Shown here one piece after another: positions 1-9,437 of a stretch of 64,000 nucleotides of DNA. Both the position numbers and the translations under genes were made by a program. Numbering within the stretch: position 1 is the stretch's first letter; each line of letters opens with the position of its first letter. The notes below the pieces were generated by a model, which was not told the origin of the DNA, did no database searches, and was given only the letters and a program-made list of their open reading frames with translations. This stretch comes from Azonexus sp. R2A61 (GTDB lineage Bacteria > Pseudomonadota > Gammaproteobacteria > Burkholderiales > Rhodocyclaceae). The DNA lies in assembly GCF_021401135.1 (NCBI RefSeq), contig NZ_JACBFO010000003.1, positions 1 to 64,000 of the forward strand, in the 5' to 3' direction.

Positions 1-62
1 GAAACAGCAACGCGCCAATGATAGTGAGCTTCCGCTCGCGAAAGTAGGTCACCGCCAGGCTC
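1..62 (+). rRNA. rrf: 5S ribosomal RNA, 3' part
   Basis: The first 62 bases match the 3' half of a bacterial 5S rRNA: GAAAC, then CCAATGATAGTG, then GCGAAAGTAGGTCACCGCCA and GGC near the end. The 5' half lies outside the window. The mature end near 62 is an estimate. A rho-independent terminator follows at 75-104, as expected at the end of an rRNA operon. Confidence 0.88.
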
Positions 63-74
63 CCCATAACACTC

Positions 75-104
75 GAGGCCCGTTACAAATACGTAACGGG
101 CCTC
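75..104 (+). terminator. rRNA operon terminator
   Basis: Perfect 12-bp inverted repeat GAGGCCCGTTAC (75-86) and GTAACGGGCCTC (93-104) with a 6-base loop, 12 bases after the 5S end. There is no strong T run, but the stem and its place fit an rRNA operon terminator. Confidence 0.85.
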
Positions 105-172
105 CGTGCGTCTACTCAAAAAATCCTCTCCGCGTCCACACCAAAAATAATCGCTCAGATACTCCTCGCACT

Positions 173-200
173 CTTGAAAACGCCCGATTAGTCTCCATCT
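173..200 (+). promoter_or_regulatory. Sigma-32 (RpoH) heat-shock promoter of htpG
   Basis: CTTGAAA at 173-179 matches the sigma-32 -35 consensus. CTCCATCT at 193-200 matches the -10 type CCCCATnT. The spacer of about 13 bases is within the known range. The pair lies some 45 bases before the htpG start. RpoH control of htpG is known in E. coli; here it is read from the sequence only. Confidence 0.75.
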
Positions 201-245
201 TCGAAAATACCTTTTCGTCGATATTTCGATTTAGGAGTTTGAAGC

Positions 246-2162
<1,917 letters not shown>

Positions 2163-2204
2163 CTTTGCCCAAGGAAGTCCTGCGGTCGACGCCGCAGGAT
2201 GGAC

Positions 2205-2260
2205 AAAATCCTGCGGAAAACCGGTTTTCCCGTGGTCGACCGCAGGATTTTCAATTTTTT
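2205..2260 (+). terminator. htpG terminator built from motif-containing repeats
   Basis: Stem AAAATCCTGCGG (2205-2216) pairs with CCGCAGGATTTT (2240-2251), followed by CAATTTTTT. The loop contains the smaller palindrome AAAACCGGTTTT. Just upstream a second hairpin, TCCTGCGG (2178-2185) with CCGCAGGA (2192-2199), carries a copy of TGCGGTCGAC at 2181-2190. The inverted copy GTCGACCGCA is at 2235-2244, so the dispersed 10-mer is present as a facing pair. Confidence 0.8.
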
Positions 2261-2274
2261 ACCCCGGGCCGTTC

Positions 2275-2496
2275 ATGACCCCGCTATCTCCCGATGACCT
2301 GCTGTGCCTGGTCAGCCTGACCATGCCCTACGGCAAATATGAAGGGCGCCTGCTGGCCGATCTGCCCGGACATTACCTTGGCTGGTTCGCGCGTGAGGGC
2401 TTTCCCAGGGGGGAACTGGGACGTCTGCTGGCCTTGATGTACGAGATCGATCACAACGATCTGCGCGGCCTGCTGGCGCCCCTGAGGCAGCGCTGA
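2275..2496 (+). CDS. DUF3820 family protein
   Basis: Small protein of 73 residues matching the DUF3820 family, with the hallmark runs MPYGKYEGRLLADLPGHYL and WFAREGFPRGELGRLLALM followed by EIDHN. No enzymatic function is established. It has no signal peptide or membrane segment and is probably cytosolic. It starts just after the htpG terminator and is followed 63 bases later by the secretion-type ATPase; a shared transcript is possible but not shown. Family assignment is from remembered family sequence; function is not inferred. Confidence 0.85.
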   Translation: MTPLSPDDLLCLVSLTMPYGKYEGRLLADLPGHYLGWFAREGFPRGELGRLLALMYEIDHNDLRGLLAPLRQR

Positions 2497-2559
2497 AGCT
2501 GCGGTCCGCGGCCGGTTGCAGCGGAATTCGGTGGCTAATGGCATGTTATATTGCCGGCC

Positions 2560-4335
2560 ATGAATGACAAGACGGTTCATGAACATCGCCTGACGCTGGT
2601 CGAATTGCTCGACGGCTTGGTTGCCGACGGGATGGTCGATCAGGCCGATGCCGATGCGCTGAAGGCCGAACGGCGGCTGCACGGCGGCAAACTTCACCCG
2701 CTGGTCGTCATCGCCGACCAGAAATGGCGCCATCAAGGCCGTGTGCTCAACCTCGAAGCGCTGACCGAATGGTTCGCTGGCCGCTGCGGCCTCGATTACC
2801 TGCACATCGATCCGCTGAAGATCGATTTCACCGGCGTCGCCGAAGTGATGTCCAGCGCCTATGCCGCGCGTTTCGGCATTTTGCCGGTTCAGGTGACGAC
2901 GCGGGACGTGGTGATTGCCACTGCCGAACCTTATGTCCGGGAATGGGAAGCCGAGCTGAAGCATATCCTGCGCAAGGATATCCGGCGGGTGATGGCCAGC
3001 CCTCAGGATATCGCGCGCTACCTGGTCGAATTCTTCAACCTGGCAAAATCGGTCAAGAAGGCCGTTGCCAAGGGCGACGTCACTGCCGGCGTGTCCAGCT
3101 TCGAACAACTGGTCGAACTGGGCAAGGGCAACCGCCAGTACGACGCCAATGACCAGCATATCGTCCATATCGTCGACTGGCTCTGGCAGTATGCCTTCGA
3201 CCAGCGTGCTTCCGACATCCACATTGAACCGCGACGCGATCTCGGCATTGTCCGCTTCCGTATCGACGGCGTGCTGCATCAGGTGTATCAGATCCCGATG
3301 GCGGTGATGAACGCGATGACCAGCCGCATCAAGCTGCTCGGTCGCATGGACGTGATCGAGAAGCGGCGGCCGCAGGATGGCCGGGTGAAGACGCGTACGC
3401 CCGGCGGCCAGGAAGTCGAACTGCGTTTGTCGACCTTGCCGACCGCCTTCGGCGAAAAACTGGTGATGCGCATTTTCGATCCGGAGGTGCTGGTCCGCGA
3501 TTTCCGCTCGCTCGGCTTTTCCGAAGAGGACCAGGCGCGCTGGCAGCAGATGACCGGATCGCCGAACGGCATCGTGCTGGTGACCGGTCCGACCGGATCG
3601 GGCAAGACGACGACGCTGTACACCACGCTCAAGCAACTGGCGACGCCGGAGGTCAACGTATGCACGATCGAGGACCCGATCGAAATGATCGAATCCTCGT
3701 TCAACCAGATGCAGGTCAATCCGGCCATCGAACTCGGTTTTGCCGACGGCGTCCGGGCGCTGATGCGCCAGGATCCGGACATCGTCATGATCGGCGAAAT
3801 CCGCGATCTGGAAACCGCGGAAATGGCCATTCAGGCAGCGTTGACCGGACACCTGGTGCTGTCCACGCTGCATACCAACGATGCGGCGTCGGCGATCACC
3901 CGCCTGCTCGACCTCGGCGTGCCGGCCTACCTGATCAATTCGACGCTGCTCGGCGTCATGGCGCAGCGCCTGGTACGCACCCTGTGCCCGCATTGCAAGA
4001 AGACAGCGCCGATTACCGACGAGGAACGCAATGCCTGGCGATCGCTCGTCGCGCCCTGGAAAGCCGGCGAACCGACCCATCTCCACCACGCGGTCGGTTG
4101 CCTCGAATGCCGGATGACCGGTTACAGCGGCCGTGTCGGCATTTACGAAATCCTGCTCAACAGCCCCGACGTACGCCGCCAGGTCAAACCGGTCACCGAG
4201 ATTCCGCGGGTTCGCGAACAAGGCTTCCGCGAAGGCATGCGCCCGCTGCGGATTTCGGGTGCCTTGAAGGTGGCGCAAGGGGTGACGACACTCGAGGAAA
4301 TCATCAAGGTGGCGCCGCCATCGGATGACGAATAG
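2560..4335 (+). CDS. GspE/PulE/PilB-family secretion ATPase
   Basis: Hexameric ATPase of the type II secretion / type IV pilus assembly class, powering pilin or pseudopilin polymerisation at the inner membrane. The 591 residues include an N-terminal T2SSE/MshE-type domain (about 15-150). Walker A GPTGSGKT lies near 342, the Asp-box/Walker B region with IVMIGEIRD near 407, the HLVLSTLHTNDA His-box follows, and the zinc-binding pair CPHC (about 476) and CLEC (about 516) is present. The ATG at 2560 was chosen over an in-frame TTG three codons earlier. No other pilus or secretion genes adjoin it, so the partner machine (pilus, MSHA-like or T2SS) cannot be named. Confidence 0.9.
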   Translation: MNDKTVHEHRLTLVELLDGLVADGMVDQADADALKAERRLHGGKLHPLVVIADQKWRHQGRVLNLEALTEWFAGRCGLDYLHIDPLKIDFTGVAEVMSSAYAARFGILPVQVTTRDVVIATAEPYVREWEAELKHILRKDIRRVMASPQDIARYLVEFFNLAKSVKKAVAKGDVTAGVSSFEQLVELGKGNRQYDANDQHIVHIVDWLWQYAFDQRASDIHIEPRRDLGIVRFRIDGVLHQVYQIPMAVMNAMTSRIKLLGRMDVIEKRRPQDGRVKTRTPGGQEVELRLSTLPTAFGEKLVMRIFDPEVLVRDFRSLGFSEEDQARWQQMTGSPNGIVLVTGPTGSGKTTTLYTTLKQLATPEVNVCTIEDPIEMIESSFNQMQVNPAIELGFADGVRALMRQDPDIVMIGEIRDLETAEMAIQAALTGHLVLSTLHTNDAASAITRLLDLGVPAYLINSTLLGVMAQRLVRTLCPHCKKTAPITDEERNAWRSLVAPWKAGEPTHLHHAVGCLECRMTGYSGRVGIYEILLNSPDVRRQVKPVTEIPRVREQGFREGMRPLRISGALKVAQGVTTLEEIIKVAPPSDDE

Positions 4336-4390
4336 CTATCCGTGTTGTCCGTTTCGCTGGTCAAGACATCATACTGGGTGGATAATGTGA

Positions 4391-4407
4391 CCCCTTAACT
4401 TGAGGGG
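4391..4407 (+). promoter_or_regulatory. Inverted repeat overlapping the ribosome binding site
   Basis: CCCCT (4391-4395) and AGGGG (4403-4407) form a short dyad separated by TAACTTG, with weaker extension. The right arm is the Shine-Dalgarno sequence of the di-iron MBL gene. It could be an operator or a small RNA hairpin hiding the ribosome site; either is a guess. Confidence 0.35.
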
Positions 4408-4412
4408 ATATC

Positions 4413-5186
4413 ATGGCCGTTGAACTGTTCAATGACGGTAATCACATCGTTCATGCCTTTTACGATCTGGTCGATGATTCCCCCGGCGGCGCCGTCCAGT
4501 GCAACCAGTTCCTGGTGGTCGACAGCGGTCACGGTGCGCTGATCGATCCCGGTGGCAACATGACTTACACCGGGCTGCTGATGGACATGCAGAAGTATTT
4601 CTCGTCCAAGGATCTGGACTTCATCCTGGCCTCCCATCCCGATCCGGACATCATCGCCTCGGTCAACAAGTGGTTCGTCGCGTCGCACTGCAAGGTGATG
4701 ATTTCCAGCCTGTGGACGCGCTTCGTCCCGCACTTCACGACCGGCAAGGATGTCTCCGACCGGATTCTCGGCATTCCCGACCAGGGTGCGGTGATTCCGC
4801 TCGGGCAGTGCAAGCTGCTCGCGCTACCGGCGCATTTCATGCATGCCGAAGGCAATTTCCAGTTCTACGACCCGATTGCCAAGATCCTGTTCTCCGGCGA
4901 TCTCGGGACTTCGCTGGTGCCGCACGAAAAGGCGGCCGAACCGGTGACCGACTTTCATGCTCACGTTCGCTACATGGAAGGCTTCCACAAGCGCTACATC
5001 GTTTCCCGCAAGGTCTGCCGTTACTGGGCGAACATGGTGCGGCAACTGGATATCCAGCAGATCGTGCCGCAGCACGGGGCGCGGTTCGTCGGCAAGCAGG
5101 CGGTGCAGGACTTTATTGCCTGGGTCGAGGGCATCGAGTGCGGTGTCGACTTGATGACCCAGAACCACTACCAGATTCCTCAGTAA
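4413..5186 (+). CDS. MBL-fold di-iron (oxygen-binding/ODP-like) protein
   Basis: Metallo-beta-lactamase fold protein of 257 residues resembling the oxygen-binding di-iron proteins and the beta-lactamase half of flavodiiron proteins. Probable metal ligands are His75, Asp77 and Asp79 in SHPDPD, His141/His144 in HFMHAEGNF, Asp163 in SGDLGTS and His221 in QHGARF. There is no flavodoxin domain, so it is not a complete flavodiiron NO/O2 reductase. A role in oxygen or redox sensing or handling is an inference from the family. The start follows GAGGGG (4403-4408), which forms part of an inverted repeat CCCCT...AGGGG. The 3' end overlaps the convergent FecR-like gene by 7 bases. Confidence 0.8.
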   Translation: MAVELFNDGNHIVHAFYDLVDDSPGGAVQCNQFLVVDSGHGALIDPGGNMTYTGLLMDMQKYFSSKDLDFILASHPDPDIIASVNKWFVASHCKVMISSLWTRFVPHFTTGKDVSDRILGIPDQGAVIPLGQCKLLALPAHFMHAEGNFQFYDPIAKILFSGDLGTSLVPHEKAAEPVTDFHAHVRYMEGFHKRYIVSRKVCRYWANMVRQLDIQQIVPQHGARFVGKQAVQDFIAWVEGIECGVDLMTQNHYQIPQ

Positions 5187-5833
5187 CTGCCTTTGTAGCC
5201 GCTGTTGTAGAACGGCGGCAGGCGGCCGACCAGTTCCTCGAGCAGGATCAGTTCGAGGTCGGTGTGGTTGATCACGCTCGCCGGCACCATCATCCGCTCG
5301 CCGTCGGCATGCAGGTACAGCGGATGGTCGTGATAACGGGTGGTGATCGTTTCCCGTTGTGCCGGATCCTTGTGCGGCACAACGTCCGCCATGCCGTAGC
5401 ACAGGCAGAAATAGACCTTGTCCGCGGTCGATTCGATGTAGCAGCCGGTGCCGCGGATGCCGATGGTCGCGGTGGCGGTTTCCAGACGTTTGTCGCCCTT
5501 GCCGAACACCGACAGCAATTTGCCGTTGATGATGCGCAGTCCATCCTTGAGCCGGTCGGCTGCGAAGCTGACGACCGAGTCGTCGCGCTGCAGGTAGGCG
5601 TCCTGGCCGATCACGTAGATGGCTTCGCTGGCGGGGCCGGTGCTGACCGTGTCGCCGGGCTTGACCGGCATGCCGACGCGGGCCGGCTGTCCGTTGATGC
5701 GGACATCGCCCTGGATACGCTGGATGCCCGGTGTGGCAAGCTTGCGGCCGGCGGCCCAGGCGACATTCAGGACGCCGAGTCGGGTGGCCAGGGCGAGAGC
5801 GGCAAGCCGCTTGAGCGATAGACGGCGCGACAT
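5180..5833 (-). CDS. FecR-domain periplasmic protein
   Basis: Predicted exported protein of 217 residues. The N-terminus has positive charges and a hydrophobic stretch ending near AWA (about residue 27), typical of a Sec signal peptide. The body carries a FecR-type domain: a GDTVSTGP stretch, a QRDDSVVSF segment, and TATATIGIRGTGCYIE. FecR domains are known from anti-sigma/TonB signalling and from structural periplasmic proteins; no FecI-type sigma factor is nearby, so a FecR signalling role is not supported. The ATG at 5833 follows GGAG on the minus strand. A variant of the dispersed motif (GGTTGACCGCAGG) lies just upstream at 5851. Confidence 0.72.
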   Translation of the reverse strand: MSRRLSLKRLAALALATRLGVLNVAWAAGRKLATPGIQRIQGDVRINGQPARVGMPVKPGDTVSTGPASEAIYVIGQDAYLQRDDSVVSFAADRLKDGLRIINGKLLSVFGKGDKRLETATATIGIRGTGCYIESTADKVYFCLCYGMADVVPHKDPAQRETITTRYHDHPLYLHADGERMMVPASVINHTDLELILLEELVGRLPPFYNSGYKGSY

Positions 5834-5873
5834 TTCTGCTCCGGAAGGATGGTTGACCGCAGGAACCGCGAGT

Positions 5874-6311
5874 CTAGCGCAGTCCGGCCTTGCGCTGGAT
5901 CGCCTCGACATAGGCGGCGGCGTCCATCGGTCGGCCGCTGCGCTGCGCTTGCCAGATGGTTTCGCCCAGGCATTCGAGCAGGATGTGCTCGGCCTCGTGC
6001 GCTTCCAGGCGGCTGCGCAGCCGATCGTAGGCGGCGCGGATGCCGGGCGGCTGGTCGATGCTGGTCTGTTCGTGGATGGCGAGGTGCAGCGACAGGTGCA
6101 GGAAGGGATTCATGCCGCCGTCTTCCGGCGTCCATTCCTGCTGCAGCGAGTTTTCGGCATCGCCCAGCAGGGCGTGATATTCCGGATGGCGGGCGGCGAT
6201 GTCGGCGGCGGCGACTTCGGCGCCGACCAGCGGCAGGCGTTCCAGGTGTTTCTTCCAGGCGGTGCAGAAGAACTGCCGGACCTGGTCACGGGTGGGGTTG
6301 AACATGGTCAT
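5874..6311 (-). CDS. DUF1841 family protein
   Basis: Protein of 145 residues (143 if the second ATG is used) matching DUF1841: MFNPTRDQVRQFF at the start, then LLGDAENSLQQEWTPEDG, NPFLHLSLHLAIHEQ, and a helical C-terminus with a HEAEHILLECLGE stretch. Function unknown; it looks soluble and mostly helical. Its 5' end overlaps the 3' end of the FIST-domain gene by about 25 bases, so it is the last gene of an nth-FIST-DUF1841 operon on the minus strand. Confidence 0.88.
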   Translation of the reverse strand: MTMFNPTRDQVRQFFCTAWKKHLERLPLVGAEVAAADIAARHPEYHALLGDAENSLQQEWTPEDGGMNPFLHLSLHLAIHEQTSIDQPPGIRAAYDRLRSRLEAHEAEHILLECLGETIWQAQRSGRPMDAAAYVEAIQRKAGLR

Positions 6312-7305
6312 TCTCGTGGATCAGCGTAAGGACGGCATTGTGGAACATCCGGTTGCCGGTGCGGGTATGGGCGATCTGCCCGATGCCGTAGGCGCCGAGC
6401 AGCGGCAAGCCGGGAAAATGCTCGCGGAAGGCGAGCAGGTCGCGATCGTCGTCGCCGTAGAACAGCGGGCCGCGACCGATGCAGGAAAACATCAGCGCGA
6501 AATCTGCCTGCCATGTCGGGTCGACCGCAAGCCTGGCCAATTGTTCGCGCATTTCGCGTTCGGCCTCCAGCGGTTGGCGCAGGGCCCAGTTCAGCGGCTG
6601 ACCCGGGCTCGGCGGTTCGGCCAGCGTCAATGAGCCGTCGGCATTGATCGACAGGATCGGAATGCCGGGTTGTTCCGCTTCGGCGAGCAGGCACAGGCGA
6701 TGCAGCGGCGGCCGTTCGCGCAATACGCCGGGCAACTGGCGGCGCAGGTGTTCAAGGGCGCTCATGCCGTCGATTTCGCGCAATTCGTGGCCTTCATTCG
6801 CGTCGACCGCAAAGCTTTGTCCCAATGGGCGCAATCCGCGAGCCAGCAGCGGGCGCAGGCGTCCCGGCAACTGGCAGAGGGCGCGGGCATCGCGGCTGAG
6901 CCGCGACATCTGCCAGGCGGCGCCGTCGCTATCGACCAGGCCATGCCGCGGTGTCTCGTCGAGCCAGTCGTAGGCCAGCCTTCCCTGGGCCGACAGCGAC
7001 AGCCCGGTCCGTGTCGTTTCCCGGCCGGCGTCCATTACCAGTGCGGCGGCGGCCGGCCGGTCGATCTGCCAGCCTTCCTCGGTAAACACGCCGCTCGCCG
7101 TGCAGCCGGCGATCTGCAGCGTGCCGGCCGTTCTCGCGGCGAGCCTGAGTGCCTCGTCCGCCTGCCGGGCGAACTCCCGGCTGAGCAGCAGGATCACCTG
7201 TCCGGCGCGTTGCAGTCCTGCCCGCGCCAGCGCACGGTGAACCGCTTCCGCCGCCAGCGCCGCGCTGGCCTGGCTGCCGCTGGCCAGGCCGCTACCGGCG
7301 ATCAC
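6286..7305 (-). CDS. FIST-domain sensor protein
   Basis: Protein of 339 residues with FIST N and C domains, a predicted small-ligand (amino acid) sensing module often linked to signalling. Visible family features are the N-terminal helix-rich start IAGSGLASGSQASAALAAEA, the IAGCTASGVF motif, and the C-terminal SCIGRGPLFYG and LPLLGAYGIGQIA motifs. The chosen start is GTG at 7303-7305, overlapping the nth stop codon as GTGA. It has no output domain of its own, but a diguanylate cyclase gene starts divergently beyond nth. Two copies of the dispersed 10-mer fall in this gene. Confidence 0.85.
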   Translation of the reverse strand: MIAGSGLASGSQASAALAAEAVHRALARAGLQRAGQVILLLSREFARQADEALRLAARTAGTLQIAGCTASGVFTEEGWQIDRPAAAALVMDAGRETTRTGLSLSAQGRLAYDWLDETPRHGLVDSDGAAWQMSRLSRDARALCQLPGRLRPLLARGLRPLGQSFAVDANEGHELREIDGMSALEHLRRQLPGVLRERPPLHRLCLLAEAEQPGIPILSINADGSLTLAEPPSPGQPLNWALRQPLEAEREMREQLARLAVDPTWQADFALMFSCIGRGPLFYGDDDRDLLAFREHFPGLPLLGAYGIGQIAHTRTGNRMFHNAVLTLIHENDHVQPHP

Positions 7306-7934
7306 GCGGTCTTGCCCCGGTAGGCACAGAGATCGAACACCACGCAGCGCGAGCATTCCGGCTTGCGCGCCTTGCACACGTAGCGGCCGTGCAGGATCAG
7401 CCAGTGATGGGCGTCGCGCTTGAATTCGTCCGGGGTGACCTTGAGCAGTTTGTGTTCGACGTCGAGCACGGTCTTGCCTGGTGCCAGGCCGGTACGGTTG
7501 CCGAGACGGAAGATATGAGTATCGACGGCAATGGTTGGCTGGCCGAAGGCGGTGTTGAGCACGACGTTGGCCGTTTTGCGGCCGACGCCGGGCAGGGCTT
7601 CGAGGGCCTCCCGCGATTCCGGCACCTGCCCGCCGTGCTGCTCGACCAGCATGCGACAGGTGGCGATGACGTTCCTGGCCTTGGTCCGGAACAGGCCGAT
7701 CGTCTTGATGTATTCGGTGAGACCGGCTTCGCCCAGCGCCAGGATGGCTTCCGGCGTCGGCGCCGCGGGAAACAGCCGGGCGGTCGCCTTGTTGACGCCG
7801 ACATCGGTCGCCTGCGCCGACAGGATCACCGCAATCAGCAACTGGAACGGGGTGGCGTAGGCAAGCTCGGTGGTCGGTGCCGGATTGGCATCGCGCAGGC
7901 GGCGGTAGAACTGTTCGATGTCGGCTTTTTTCAC
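7302..7934 (-). CDS. nth: Endonuclease III (DNA glycosylase/AP lyase)
   Basis: Base-excision repair enzyme removing oxidised pyrimidines and nicking abasic sites. The 210 residues match the usual 211. The helix-hairpin-helix LPGVGRKTANVV has catalytic Lys120, and VDTHI has catalytic Asp138. The iron-sulphur loop is Cys187, Cys194, Cys197 and Cys203 (C-x6-C-x2-C-x5-C). The start is GTG at 7934. It overlaps the FIST gene by GTGA. In E. coli nth directly follows rnfE (rsxE); here it is on the same strand as rnf but a signalling module and an RlmN-like gene lie between. Confidence 0.98.
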   Translation of the reverse strand: MKKADIEQFYRRLRDANPAPTTELAYATPFQLLIAVILSAQATDVGVNKATARLFPAAPTPEAILALGEAGLTEYIKTIGLFRTKARNVIATCRMLVEQHGGQVPESREALEALPGVGRKTANVVLNTAFGQPTIAVDTHIFRLGNRTGLAPGKTVLDVEHKLLKVTPDEFKRDAHHWLILHGRYVCKARKPECSRCVVFDLCAYRGKTA

Positions 7935-8027
7935 GGTTCCGGGCGGGCAAACAGGTTGTCAGAACAGCGCGGATGCGCGATATTGGAAGAACGATAATTC
8001 TAACTGATGAGAAACAGCGGGGGGCTT

Positions 8028-9437
8028 ATGCACCTCTCATTGCAAGGCGATTCGGTCGCCCTTTCGCAACTGGTGGAAGGCAATCCGGTGGCGACGATCG
8101 TCATCGACGCCGAGCATCGCGTGACGCACTGGAACCGCGCCTGCGCCGTGCTGACCGGCGTGCCGGCCGCCGAAATGATCGGTCATTGCGAGCAGTGGCG
8201 GGCTTTTTATGCGGAAGCCCGGCCGATCATGGCGGACCTGATCGTCGATGGCGCGCTCGAAGGTGCGGTCGACCGCTTCTACCACGGAAAATTCCGGCGC
8301 TCCCTGCTGATCGAGGGCGCCTACGAAGCCGAGGATTTCTTTCCGGCGCTGGGCGATGCCGGACGCTGGCTGTATTTCACGGCGGCGGCGATCCGCGATG
8401 AAGCCGGCACGGTGATCGGCGCCATCGAAACCTTGCAGGACGTCAGCGATCGGCATCGAGCCGAACGTGCGCTGCGCGAGAGCGAAACCTCGCTCGCCCA
8501 GATCGTCGACGGTTCGCCGGTGGCGACGCTGGTGATCGATGCCGGGCACCGCGTCACGCACTGGAACCGCGCCTGCGAGGCTTTGACCGGGGTGCCGGCG
8601 GCGACGATGATCGGCTCGCGCGATCACTGGCAGCCGTTCTATCCGGCACCGCGGCCGATCATGGCCGATCTGGTGCTGGATGGCGTCGGCGAAGCTGCGG
8701 TCGACCGCCTGTATCACGGAAAATTTCATCCGTCGTCGTTGATTCCCGGTGCCTACGAAGCCGAGGATTTCTTTCCGCATTTCGGTCCGGGCGGCCGCTG
8801 GCTGTACTTTACCGCGGCGCCGATCCGCAATGCCGCGGGCGAGCCGGTCGGTGCCATCGAGACCCTGCAGGACGTCAGCGAGCGCCGGCTGGCCGAAGAA
8901 GCCCTGCGCCAAAGCGAGGAACGCTTCCGGGAGCTGAGCCGCACCGATCCGCTGACCGGCTTGTTCAACGCCCGTACGCTGCAGGAGCGGCTGCAGGAGG
9001 AAATGGCGCGCTGCCAGCGCTACGGACATCCGCTGTCGGTGCTGATGCTCGATTGTGACGATTTCAAGGCGATCAACGACAACTGGGGGCATCCGCAGGG
9101 CGATCGCGTGCTGATCGGGCTGGCCGAGGCGATCCGGCAATGCCTGCGGCGCAGCGACTGCGCTTGCCGTTGCGGCGGCGAGGAGTTCGTCGTGCTGTTG
9201 CCGGAAATCGATCGGCTGGCGGCGGGGCGCCTGGCCGAGCGCCTGCGCGATGGCTTTGCGCGCCGGATCTTCCCAGCCGACGACGGGCGCGAGGTGCGCT
9301 GTACGATCAGCATCGGCGTTGCGCAATGGCAGCACGGCGACGATGCGGCGACGCTGGTGCGCGCCGCCGATGACGCCGTTTATGCGGCCAAGGCCGCCGG
9401 CAAGAACTGCGTCCGGCAGGCGGAGGATCGCGCATGA
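8028..9437 (+). CDS. Tandem-PAS diguanylate cyclase (GGDEF)
   Basis: Predicted cytosolic diguanylate cyclase of 469 residues. Two PAS-like sensor domains (about 14-150 and 155-295) are near copies of each other: both contain HRVTHWNRAC, PIMADL, AVDR-YHGKF, GAYEAEDFFP and GAIETLQDVS. The C-terminal GGDEF domain has an intact active site GGEEF near 382 and, five residues before it, RRSD, a product-inhibition I-site. So it probably makes c-di-GMP with feedback control. Start: ATG 8028 follows a G-rich stretch; an in-frame ATG at 8007 has no ribosome site. The stop overlaps the peroxidase gene by ATGA. Confidence 0.92.
   Translation: MHLSLQGDSVALSQLVEGNPVATIVIDAEHRVTHWNRACAVLTGVPAAEMIGHCEQWRAFYAEARPIMADLIVDGALEGAVDRFYHGKFRRSLLIEGAYEAEDFFPALGDAGRWLYFTAAAIRDEAGTVIGAIETLQDVSDRHRAERALRESETSLAQIVDGSPVATLVIDAGHRVTHWNRACEALTGVPAATMIGSRDHWQPFYPAPRPIMADLVLDGVGEAAVDRLYHGKFHPSSLIPGAYEAEDFFPHFGPGGRWLYFTAAPIRNAAGEPVGAIETLQDVSERRLAEEALRQSEERFRELSRTDPLTGLFNARTLQERLQEEMARCQRYGHPLSVLMLDCDDFKAINDNWGHPQGDRVLIGLAEAIRQCLRRSDCACRCGGEEFVVLLPEIDRLAAGRLAERLRDGFARRIFPADDGREVRCTISIGVAQWQHGDDAATLVRAADDAVYAAKAAGKNCVRQAEDRA

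Noticed and set aside
2284..4278. Minus-strand open frame opposite the secretion ATPase
   Set aside because: Shadow frame: no recognisable domain, while the plus strand has full Walker motifs.
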